From NCBI RefSeq assembly GCF_013340205.1, contig NZ_BJTG01000003.1, positions 248,001-312,000 of the forward strand: a stretch of 64,000 nucleotides of DNA. The letters are read 5' to 3'. Position numbers and translations under genes: made by a program. The notes below the pieces were generated by a model that was not told the DNA's origin, made no database searches, and saw only the letters and a program-made list of their open reading frames with translations. This document shows positions 26,769 through 33,614 of the stretch, piece by piece; position 1 is the stretch's first letter; every line of letters begins with the position of its first letter. The DNA comes from Anaeromyxobacter diazotrophicus. GTDB taxonomy: Bacteria > Myxococcota > Myxococcia > Myxococcales > Anaeromyxobacteraceae.

Positions 26769-27125
26769 ATGGACGAGCGGGTGAAGGTCGGGATGACCGT
26801 CGTGGACGAGGACGGCCAGCGGCTCGGGAAGGTCACGCGCCGCGACCCCTGGGGCATCGAGGTCGTGCGCGGCTTCTGGAGCCCGTCGGAGTGGGTGATC
26901 CGCTGGGACGAGGTGCTCGAGGTGGAGCGCGGCCGGGTGCGGGTCGCGCGGAGCGAGCGAGCGCTCTTCGAGCTGGCGGAGGGCGGGATGCCGGAGAGCT
27001 GGTCCCGCAGGACGCCGCCGCTGGTGGCGCCCTCGCCGCGTCCGCCGGGCGGCTACGCGCCCGCGGGAGCCCCGGCGCCGGGCCTCGGATACGCCTACGC
27101 CGGGCAGGGTGAGCCGCAGGGCTAG
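26769..27125 (+). CDS. PRC-barrel/DUF2171-like small protein
   Basis: A 118-residue protein. The N-terminal ~65 residues (VKVGMTVVDEDGQRLGKVTRR) have the beta-rich pattern of PRC-barrel/DUF2171 domains. The remainder is a Pro/Gly/Ala-rich tail. The next gene begins with the same type of domain (IREGMTVHSAEGDKLGKVI), so the two are probably related. A TATCGT box lies 7 bp before the ATG. PRC-barrel proteins often occur in stress or RNA-related settings; the role here is unknown. Confidence 0.7.
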   Translation: MDERVKVGMTVVDEDGQRLGKVTRRDPWGIEVVRGFWSPSEWVIRWDEVLEVERGRVRVARSERALFELAEGGMPESWSRRTPPLVAPSPRPPGGYAPAGAPAPGLGYAYAGQGEPQG

Positions 27126-27199
27126 TCGGCCGGCCAGCGACGCGCGCGCCGGGCCTTCCCGGGTGGACTCCCTATCGTTTCACCCCAGGGAGGTCACAC

Positions 27200-28012
27200 A
27201 TGATCGAGAGAGGGCTGATCCGCGAAGGGATGACGGTGCACAGCGCCGAGGGCGACAAGCTCGGCAAGGTGATCGCGTGCGACGCGAGCACGTTCGTCAT
27301 CGAGAAGGGGTTCTTCTTCCCGAAGGACTACGTGGCGCGCTTCGAGGACGTGGCGGACGTGCAGGGCGACGACATCCACCTGCTGCGCGGGCGCGAGGCG
27401 CTCGGGGAGGCCGGGACGGCGCGGCGGGAGGGGACCTTCTCCGAGGGGTCCAGCGTGATGGGGCCGGGCGGAGGGATCGAGACCTCCGCGGCGGAGCCCG
27501 GGATCCCGGCGGAGCGCGCGCGGTCCACGGCCGGGCGCCAGGAGGAGCTGCGGGTGCCGATCGCGGAGGAGGAGCTCGACGTCGCGAAGCGGGTGAAGGA
27601 CGCGGGCGAGGTCCGCCTGCGCAAGGACGTCGTCACGGAGACGAAGCACGTGGACGTGCCCGTGACGCGCGAGGAGGTCCACGTCGAGCGCGTGCCCACC
27701 GGGGAGGCGCGGGCCGTCGGCCCGGGCGAGGCGTCGTTCCAGGAGCAGACGGTCTCCATGCCCATCCGCGAGGAGGAGCTCGAGGTCCGCAAGCGCCCGG
27801 TGGTGAAGGAGGAGGTGCGGCTCCGCAAGGACCGCGTGGTGGAGCAGCGCGCCGCCGACGCCGAGGTGCGGCGCGAGGAGGTGCGGGTGGAGGGCGAGGG
27901 CGCGCGAGGCGAGGACGTCCGAAAGCACCTCGACGTCGAGGAGGGCTCGCCCGCCAGCTTCGGCGAGGACTCGGGCGCGCTCGAGCCGACCCGCCGCGAG
28001 CCGGAGGAGTAG
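27200..28012 (+). CDS. PRC-barrel + DUF2382 (YsnF/AvaK-type) stress protein
   Basis: A 270-residue hydrophilic protein. An N-terminal DUF2171/PRC-barrel-like domain (residues 1-70) is followed, after a Gly/Ser linker, by a DUF2382 region (~115-240). This shows repeating charged strands such as EELRVPIAEEELDVAKR, GEVRLRKDVV and RVVEQRAADAEVRREEV, characteristic of YsnF/AvaK-type stress-associated proteins. It has a strong ribosome site (AGGGAGG) 9 bp before the ATG and a TATCGT -10 candidate at 27173-27178. Precise function is not established for the family. Confidence 0.82.
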   Translation: MIERGLIREGMTVHSAEGDKLGKVIACDASTFVIEKGFFFPKDYVARFEDVADVQGDDIHLLRGREALGEAGTARREGTFSEGSSVMGPGGGIETSAAEPGIPAERARSTAGRQEELRVPIAEEELDVAKRVKDAGEVRLRKDVVTETKHVDVPVTREEVHVERVPTGEARAVGPGEASFQEQTVSMPIREEELEVRKRPVVKEEVRLRKDRVVEQRAADAEVRREEVRVEGEGARGEDVRKHLDVEEGSPASFGEDSGALEPTRREPEE

Positions 28013-28163
28013 CCGGGCCGACGCCGGGGCCCCTGGCTTCCGCAGAGGGAGGGGAGCGCAGGGGCCGAGCGGCGAGAAGGAGCGCGAGGGAGGGAACGCG
28101 CGGCGGACGTAGCCGCAGCGGGAGGCCGGGCCTGGCCCCGGCCTCTGCTATCGTGCGCCCCTC

Positions 28164-29465
28164 ATGACCGACGCCCCCACGCCCGCCTCGCCGGGCCGCG
28201 GCTACCGCTGGCTCGTGCTGCTCGCCTGCAGCGGCGCGATGTTCGGCAACTACTACGTCTTCGACGCGCTCTACCCGGTCACCCCGCTCCTCGAGCAGGC
28301 GTTCGGGTTCACCGGCGAGCAGGTGGGGCTCCTCGACACCTCCTACAACGTGGCGGCGCTCCTCACGCTCATCGCCGGGGGCGTCCTCGTGGACCGGCTC
28401 GGCACCGCCCGCTCGGCGGTGCTCTTCGGCGCCGTCGGCGCGGCCGGCAGCGCGCTCATCGCCTTCCTGCCGGCGCTCGCCCCCGGGCACGCCGCGCTCG
28501 GGATGATGGCGGGCCGCTTCGTGCTCGGCGTCGGCTCGGAGTGCTTCATCGTCGCGGCCACCACCGTGGTCGGCCGCTGGTTCAAGGGGCGCGAGATCTC
28601 CTTCGCGCTCGCCCTTCAGCTCCTCATCGCGCGCCTCGGCTCCTACGCCGCCGACTGGTCTCCCAACCTGCGCGCGCTCTTCACCTCCTGGCAGCCGCCG
28701 CTCCTCCTCGCGGCGGCGCTCGGGGGCGTCTGGCTCGCCCTGGCGATCGTCTACGCGGCGCTCGAGCTCCACGCGGCGCGCCGCTACGGCACCGCGCGCG
28801 CGGGCGCGACCGACAAGCTCGTCCTCGCCGACCTGGTCCGCTTCGACCGCGCGTACTGGTGGGTGGTCGGCCTGTGCGTCGCGTTCTACGCCACCATCTT
28901 CCCGTTCCGCACCTTCGCGAACCTGTTCCTCACCGACTACCACGGCGTCTCGAACGAGACCGCCGGCAGCCTGAAGAGCGTCCTGCCGCTGCTCTCCATG
29001 ATCGGCATGCCCATCTTCGGCTTCGTCGCCGACCGGATCGGGAAGCGCGCGCTGCTCATGGCGGTCGGGTCGGCGCTGCTCGTGCCGCCCTTCCTGCTCA
29101 TGGCCTACACGCACCTCCCGCTCCAGCTCTCGATGGCGCTGCTCGGGCTGGCCTTCGCGCTGGTGCCGGCGGTGCTGTGGCCGGCCGTGACCTACCTCGT
29201 CCCGGACGCGCGGCTCGGCTCGGCCTACGCGCTCATGACCTTCTGCCAGCAGGTGGGCTGGGCGGCCATGAGCTGGGGGCTGGGCCGGGTGAAGGACGCC
29301 GGCGGCGCGAGCGCGGCTCACCCGGCGGGCTGGCTGCCGGTGATGTGGATGCTGGCGGCGCTCGCCTGCGCCGGGTTCGCCTTCTCCTTCCTGCTCTGGC
29401 GCTCCGAGCGCGGCGGCCGCGGGCACGGCCTCGAGCGCGCGCAGGTGCGCCCCGAAGCGGCCTGA
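28164..29465 (+). CDS. MFS transporter
   Basis: A 433-residue, 12-helix major facilitator. The N-half loop 2-3 motif reads GGVLVDRLGTARS, and the C-half counterpart FGFVADRIGKRALL. The overall pattern, with FDALYPVTPLLEQAFGFTGEQVGLLDTSYN cut by aromatic residues at the start of helix 1-2, is reminiscent of MFSD1-like members, but no substrate can be named. The TATCGT box at 28149-28154, 9 bp before the ATG, again suggests a very short or no leader. The C-terminus is cytoplasmic. Confidence 0.85.
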   Translation: MTDAPTPASPGRGYRWLVLLACSGAMFGNYYVFDALYPVTPLLEQAFGFTGEQVGLLDTSYNVAALLTLIAGGVLVDRLGTARSAVLFGAVGAAGSALIAFLPALAPGHAALGMMAGRFVLGVGSECFIVAATTVVGRWFKGREISFALALQLLIARLGSYAADWSPNLRALFTSWQPPLLLAAALGGVWLALAIVYAALELHAARRYGTARAGATDKLVLADLVRFDRAYWWVVGLCVAFYATIFPFRTFANLFLTDYHGVSNETAGSLKSVLPLLSMIGMPIFGFVADRIGKRALLMAVGSALLVPPFLLMAYTHLPLQLSMALLGLAFALVPAVLWPAVTYLVPDARLGSAYALMTFCQQVGWAAMSWGLGRVKDAGGASAAHPAGWLPVMWMLAALACAGFAFSFLLWRSERGGRGHGLERAQVRPEAA

Positions 29466-29503
29466 GGGGCAGGCGCCCGTCGCCCGGGCCCTCCCGCGGG
29501 CGT

Positions 29504-29532
29504 TTGCCTTTTCGATCCCGCTTCCGTATGCT
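29504..29532 (+). promoter_or_regulatory. Sigma-70-type promoter of the pomYZX operon
   Basis: TTGCCT (29504-29509), 17-bp spacer, TATGCT (29527-29532); four of six matches in each box. It is the best promoter match in the 155-bp gap after the MFS gene and leads to a leader of roughly 80 nt. Confidence 0.5.
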
Positions 29533-29553
29533 GCCGATATCTCAGGCAAGATC

Positions 29554-29574
29554 TCGGGATCATTCGGCGATCCC
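29554..29574. promoter_or_regulatory. Inverted repeat in the pomY leader
   Basis: CGGGATC (29554-29560) and GATCCCG (29568-29574) around a 7-nt centre, ~20 bp downstream of the predicted promoter. It could be an operator or a leader hairpin. Confidence 0.4.
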
Positions 29575-29620
29575 GGACGAGGCGCAGGGTCGTGGCGGGG
29601 CGTGGGCGCAGGGAGGTCGG

Positions 29621-31390
29621 GTGAGCGGGAGTCCCGAGGAGCTGCTCAGGAGCGCGCTCGAGAAGGTCATCTTCTTCGAGTGCCGGGTGGCGAGCCTCGA
29701 GCATGAGCTCGAGTCGGCGCGCGCCGCGGCGGCGCGCGCCCGGGACGAGGCCGGCGCGGCGCGGCGGCGCGAGGGCGAGCTGGAGGCGCAGCTCGCGCAG
29801 CTCAAGGGCGCGCAGGCGGCGGGCGCGGCGCAGAGCGGCGAGCTGGCCGAGCGCGTGCGGCTGCTCGAGGCGGAGCGCGAGCGGTTCCTCTCCGGCATGG
29901 TCGAGAGCGCGCGGGTCGCGGGCGCGCCCGCCGGCGAGGACGACGACGCCGGCAGCGCCTCCGAGCTGGCCGGCTTCATCGCGGAGCTGCGGGCGGAGAT
30001 CGAGGCCCTGCGCGCGTGGAAGCGCGAGGCGGAGGCGCGGGGGTACGCGCCGGGCGAGGCCGCGAGCGCGGATTCGAACGCGACCGCGACCTCGACCTCG
30101 ACCTCGACCTCGACCTCGACCTCGACCGCGAACGCGAACGCGAACGCGAACGCGGCGCCGCGGACCGGGCAGCCTTCGCCGGCCGGCGCGGGGGCGGGGC
30201 GCGGCGCCGTGGCCCTCCCAGCGATGGCGACCGCGTTCGAGCAGTCCGGCCGCATCACCGTCTCCGCCGCCGACGCGCGCGCGCTGCCGCGCTTCTCCAC
30301 CCGCTCCGAGCGCGCGCTCTACGAGTCCTGCCTCGACGACCTCGGCTCGCGCGAGCCGGGGACCCGCCGCCGCGCCGCGGACGGCCTGCGCGCGCTCGGC
30401 TCGCGGGGCGCCGCGCCGCTGGTGGCCGCCGCGCTCGGGCGCGAGGCCGACGCCGAGGTGAAGGCCTCGCTCCTGGCCGCGCTCGGCGCCCTGGCCGAGG
30501 CGAGCGCCTCGGACCTCGCGGTCCGCGAGCTCGCCGACCCGCGCCCGGCGGTGCGGGCGGCCGCCCTCGACGCGGTGAGCGCGCTCGCCGGTCCGCAGGC
30601 GGTCCCGGCGCTCTCCGGCGCGCTCGCCGACGCGAGCCCGCTCGTGCGGCGCCGCGCGGTGGTGCTGCTCGGCTTCGCGCGCGGCGAGCCGGCCGACGAC
30701 GCGCTCGCCGGCGCGCTCGCCGACCGCGACGCCGGCGTCGCCCGCGCCGCCGCCTCGGCGCTGGCGGGCCGCCCCAGCGCCCGGGCCCAGGGCGCGCTCG
30801 CCCGCGCGCTCGAGCACCGGGAGCCCGCGGTGCGCCGCGCGGCGGCCCTCGCCACCGGCCGCTGGTCGGGCGAGGCGGTCGACCCCGCCGCCCCCGAGGC
30901 GGAGCGCCGCCGCGCAGCCCGGCGCATCAGCGAGAAGCTGCTCGAGGTGGACGGCGAGGCGCTGCGGAGCGCGGTGACGAAGGTCGCCGCGGCTGTGGCC
31001 CACGCTCCCCGTCCCGCTCCCCCGGTGGGGGAGAGGGAGCCGATCCTCGCTGCGCCGGCTGCCCGCCGCGGTCCGCGCGCTCCATCCGCCTCTCCCGCGC
31101 AGGGAGAGCCTCGCGTCCCTGCTCGCGCACCCTCGCAGGGAGAGGGCGTGCGCCATGCGCTCGCCGCGGCGGCCGCGATGAAGTCGGCGGTGGCCGTCGC
31201 CGCGCCGGAGGAGCGCGCGCCGCTCGCCGCGGCCGCGCTGGCCGAGGTGCGCGCGGCGCTGCGGGGCCGGACCGCCGAGGAGCTGTCGGCCGCGCTCGGC
31301 GCGGAGCGCCTCACGATCGAATCCACCCTGCGCGCGCTCGTGACGCAAGGGCGGCTGGTGGCGCGCGGGCCGCGCTTCTTCATGAGCTAG
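29621..31390 (+). CDS. pomY: PomY-like division-site positioning protein (coiled coil + HEAT repeats)
   Basis: A 589-residue protein. GTG at 29621 has an excellent ribosome site (GGGAGG). The order is N-terminal coiled coil (~5-145), a low-complexity TS/NA-repeat linker (~157-180), HEAT repeats (~225-430, segments such as DPRPAVRAAALDAVSALAG and DASPLVRRRAVVLLGFARG), a Pro/Ala linker (~460-510) built from G/C palindromes, and a C-terminal winged-helix-like segment (EELSAALGAERL...ALVTQGRLVARG). M. xanthus PomY is known to combine coiled coil, HEAT repeats and a Pro-rich region, and in M. xanthus it acts with PomX and PomZ to place the FtsZ ring at midcell. Adjacent pomZ- and pomX-like genes support the call. 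The C-terminal winged-helix-like part is not something I recall from PomY. Confidence 0.75.
   Translation: MSGSPEELLRSALEKVIFFECRVASLEHELESARAAAARARDEAGAARRREGELEAQLAQLKGAQAAGAAQSGELAERVRLLEAERERFLSGMVESARVAGAPAGEDDDAGSASELAGFIAELRAEIEALRAWKREAEARGYAPGEAASADSNATATSTSTSTSTSTSTANANANANAAPRTGQPSPAGAGAGRGAVALPAMATAFEQSGRITVSAADARALPRFSTRSERALYESCLDDLGSREPGTRRRAADGLRALGSRGAAPLVAAALGREADAEVKASLLAALGALAEASASDLAVRELADPRPAVRAAALDAVSALAGPQAVPALSGALADASPLVRRRAVVLLGFARGEPADDALAGALADRDAGVARAAASALAGRPSARAQGALARALEHREPAVRRAAALATGRWSGEAVDPAAPEAERRRAARRISEKLLEVDGEALRSAVTKVAAAVAHAPRPAPPVGEREPILAAPAARRGPRAPSASPAQGEPRVPARAPSQGEGVRHALAAAAAMKSAVAVAAPEERAPLAAAALAEVRAALRGRTAEELSAALGAERLTIESTLRALVTQGRLVARGPRFFMS
30091..30150. 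repeat. Hexanucleotide microsatellite in the pomY-like gene
   Basis: Six perfect copies of CTCGAC (30091-30126) followed directly by four copies of CGCGAA (30127-30150). They encode Ser-Thr and Asn-Ala dipeptide runs in the linker between coiled coil and HEAT repeats. Because the unit is two codons, copy-number change would alter linker length without shifting the frame. Confidence 0.9.
31017..31108. repeat. Two intragenic palindromes in the pomY-like gene
   Basis: CTCCCCC-GGT-GGGGGAG (31017-31033) and CTCTCCC-GCGCA-GGGAGAG (31090-31108); a third half-site (CGCAGGGAGAGGGCG) ends near 31148. All lie in frame in the Pro/Ala linker and match the palindrome family seen elsewhere in the window. 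Confidence 0.75.
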
Positions 31391-31400
31391 GAGAGGCGCC

Positions 31401-32354
31401 ATGGAGAACATCCGCTACTCGCAGAAGCGCCTCGCCGAGATCCTCGGCGTCCCCGCCAAGCAGGTCGCCGAGGCGCTCGGCAAGCGCGACGGCTACGGCC
31501 CCGCCGAGCTGGCCGACGCGCGGCAGAAGCTCCGCCGCGTCCCGGCCCCCCGCGCGCGCCGGGTCCAGCTCTTCCTCAACTTCAAGGGCGGCACCGGCAA
31601 GACCAGCCTCTCCTCCTCCTACGCCTACCGCCTGGCCGAGCGCGGCCACCGCGTGCTCATGATCGACCTCGACAGCCAGGGGCACGCCACGAAGTGCCTC
31701 GGCAAGGAGGGGGCGAGCTTCCCGCGCACGCTGCACGACGTGCTCATCCGCAAGGCGCCGGTGGACGAGGTGACCATCGCCACCGGGATGCCCGGGCTCT
31801 CGCTCGTCCCGTCGAACCTCGCCATGAGCACCATCGACCTCGCGCTCATGCCGCTCGCCGGGCGCGAGTTCCGGCTGCGCAAGGCGCTGGAGGAGGTGCA
31901 GGCGAAGTACGACTTCGTGGTGATGGACGCGCCGCCGTCGTTCGGGCTCCTCAACCTGAACGCGCTCATGGCGGCCGACGACCTCGTCATCCCGGTGCTG
32001 GCCGACTTCCTCTCCTACGACGGGCTCCGGCTGCTCTTCGAGACCGTGCAGGGGCTGGAGGACGACCTCTCGCACCAGCTCGAGCACATCTTCATCGTGG
32101 TGAACGCCTTCAACCAGACCTTCAAGATCGCGCGCGAGGCGCTCGGCGCGCTCCGCGAGCACTACGCCGACTACGTGCTCGAGAGCGTGGTGCGCCAGTG
32201 CACCAAGTTCGCGCAGGCGTCGAGCGAGGGCTGCCCCATCTTCGCCTTCGACGCGGAGTCGAAGGGGGCGACCGACCTGGAGGCGGTCCTGGACGAGATC
32301 CAGGCCCGGGTGAGCGCGACGGCCAAGGCCGGCGCGGCGGGAGCGAGCCGATGA
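31401..32354 (+). CDS. pomZ: PomZ-like ParA/MinD-family ATPase
   Basis: A 317-residue ParA-type ATPase. An N-terminal extension (~1-50) with a helix-turn-helix-like segment (YSQKRLAEILGVPAKQVAEALG) precedes the deviant Walker A KGGTGKT (62-68), the switch segment MIDLDSQGHAT and a Walker B-like FVVMDAPPSFG. M. xanthus PomZ binds the nucleoid as an ATP dimer, and its ATPase is stimulated by PomX, PomY and DNA to translocate the cluster to midcell. Plasmid-type ParA is a possible alternative. No parB or parS-like repeats follow, and the flanking pomY- and pomX-like genes favour PomZ. The stop overlaps the next ATG (ATGA). Confidence 0.82.
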   Translation: MENIRYSQKRLAEILGVPAKQVAEALGKRDGYGPAELADARQKLRRVPAPRARRVQLFLNFKGGTGKTSLSSSYAYRLAERGHRVLMIDLDSQGHATKCLGKEGASFPRTLHDVLIRKAPVDEVTIATGMPGLSLVPSNLAMSTIDLALMPLAGREFRLRKALEEVQAKYDFVVMDAPPSFGLLNLNALMAADDLVIPVLADFLSYDGLRLLFETVQGLEDDLSHQLEHIFIVVNAFNQTFKIAREALGALREHYADYVLESVVRQCTKFAQASSEGCPIFAFDAESKGATDLEAVLDEIQARVSATAKAGAAGASR

Positions 32355-33370
32355 GGAAGGCCTTCGACGCGAACGTCCCCAAGTTCCGGCCGCGGCTCAA
32401 GACCGCGGTCGCGCCCGCGGGCGAGGCGGGGACCGCGGCCGAGACCGCGGCGCCGGCGGCGGAGGTGACCGCGGCCCCTCTCCCCGGCCCTCTCCCCGCT
32501 GCGCGGGGCGAGGGAGACCTCGGCGAGGTCGCTCACCCTTCCTCCACCCGCAAGGGCGAGGGAGACCTCAGCCCTGAAGACCGCACCCCTGAGAATCCCC
32601 CCTCTCCCCCCGCGGGGGAGAGGGCCGGGAGAGGGGGCAGCACCACGCGTGAACCCGCGCCCCCCGCGCAACCGGCGCTCGCCTTCTCGGAGCCCCCCGA
32701 CGTCGAGTCGCGCCGCGAGCGGCTCCTCGCCGTGAAGCGCAAGGTGGCGGCGGCGGTCCGGCCGGCGCCCCCCATGCCGGCGCTGCCGGAGACCCCGGCC
32801 CGCGCCGGGGAGAGCGCGCTCCTGCTGGTGAAGGACTTCGAGGCGCAGCTCACCCGCGCCCGCGAGGTGGAGACGGCCCTGCGCGCCGACCTCGACGACG
32901 CCCGCGCCGAGCTGGCGCGGGGCGCCAGCGAGGGGCGCCGCGCGGTGGAGCGGCTGGCCGCGGTCGAGCAGCAGCTCGAGGAGAAGCGCTCCGTCCTCGC
33001 GGAGATGCTGGACGAGCTGAGCGCGCTGGAGGAGGAGCGCGACGGCGCGGTGGCCCGGGCGCAGGCGCTCTCGGCGCTCGACGAGGAGCGGCAGGCGCTG
33101 CTCGACGCCGTCACCGCCCGCGCCGAGCAGGCGGAGCGGGCGCGCGCCGAGGGCGAGGCCGAGCTCGGCCGGCTCGGGGCGGAGCTCGACGAGCGCGCCG
33201 CCGACCTGGCGCGCCTGCGCGCGGCGCTGGCGCAGGTGACGCGCGAGCGGGACGACCTCTCGCGCGAGCTGGGCGAGGCGCGCCGCGAGCGCGACGAGCT
33301 CGCCGAGGCGCGGCGCGCGCTGGAGCAGGTGCACGAGGCGCTCGCCACCGCGCGGGCGCGGCTGGGGTAG
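32351..33370 (+). CDS. pomX: PomX-like scaffold protein (PomZ-activating N-terminal peptide + coiled coil)
   Basis: A 339-residue protein with three parts. First, an N-terminal peptide MRKAFDANVPKFRPRLKT; as I remember the M. xanthus PomX N-terminus, it has the same MxKAFxxNVxxxxPRL layout, where K13 and R15 are reported to activate the PomZ ATPase. Here the positions are R13 and R15. Second, an Ala/Pro/Glu-rich linker (~20-150) containing G/C palindromes read in frame (LPGPLPAARGEGD and PSPPAGERAGRGG). Third, a long Glu/Arg/Leu coiled coil (~160-339). In M. xanthus PomX polymerises through the coiled coil and recruits PomY. The order pomY-pomZ-pomX and the overlap with pomZ support the assignment. 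Confidence 0.8.
   Translation: MRKAFDANVPKFRPRLKTAVAPAGEAGTAAETAAPAAEVTAAPLPGPLPAARGEGDLGEVAHPSSTRKGEGDLSPEDRTPENPPSPPAGERAGRGGSTTREPAPPAQPALAFSEPPDVESRRERLLAVKRKVAAAVRPAPPMPALPETPARAGESALLLVKDFEAQLTRAREVETALRADLDDARAELARGASEGRRAVERLAAVEQQLEEKRSVLAEMLDELSALEEERDGAVARAQALSALDEERQALLDAVTARAEQAERARAEGEAELGRLGAELDERAADLARLRAALAQVTRERDDLSRELGEARRERDELAEARRALEQVHEALATARARLG
32488..32518. repeat. Intragenic G/C palindrome, pomX-like gene copy A
   Basis: 31 bp centred on CCCCGCTGCGCGGGG. Three differences from 2225-2255 in the czcB-like gene, but read in a different frame. Confidence 0.75.
32600..32624. repeat. Intragenic G/C palindrome, pomX-like gene copy B
   Basis: Perfect 11-bp arms CCCTCTCCCCC and GGGGGAGAGGG around CGC. 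With the following CCGGGAGAGGGGG half-site it nearly duplicates 42886-42927 in dapE. It is translated as PSPPAGERAGRGG. Confidence 0.8.
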
Positions 33371-33614
33371 CGTCCACCCGGCAGCGACCTGGATGGCTGA
33401 AATTCCGGGCGGTTGAGCGGGGTGCCGCGCCACCCGCCGCGCGCGGGGCGCCGGGCGCTGGATACACTGTAGGTCATCACCGTGCATTGACACTTTGTCG
33501 CACGCCTCTCTACGCTGCGTGGAGAGGTTCGCGCATGCGCCAAGTTGCGACGAGGGGACCGACGTACCGCCGCCGACCTGGGTCGGCGCGACCTGCGGCG
33601 GAACGGCGCGCCTC
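33371..33614. other. Promoter region of the roadblock/kinase operon
   Basis: No gene supported in this 244-bp gap. TTGACA (33487-33492) with an 18-bp spacer and TACGCT (33511-33516) is a reasonable sigma-70-type promoter. It makes the ATG at 33615 the first usable start; the open frame upstream overlaps the promoter. Confidence 0.55.
33487..33516 (+). promoter_or_regulatory. Sigma-70-type promoter of the signalling operon
   Basis: Consensus TTGACA at 33487-33492, 18-bp spacer, TACGCT at 33511-33516 (T, A and final T match). Predicted leader about 95 nt. Confidence 0.5.

Noticed and set aside
30085-30155. CRISPR-like repeats
   Set aside because: The repeats are contiguous hexamers without spacers and are in frame with a protein gene.
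31401-32354. Chromosome- or plasmid-partition ParA
   Set aside because: No parB gene or parS-like palindromes follow, and the neighbours match PomY and PomX. Left as an alternative with low weight.
33495-33614. Earlier TTG start for the DUF4388 protein
   Set aside because: It lies between the -35 and -10 boxes of the likely promoter and adds 40 residues with no domain character.
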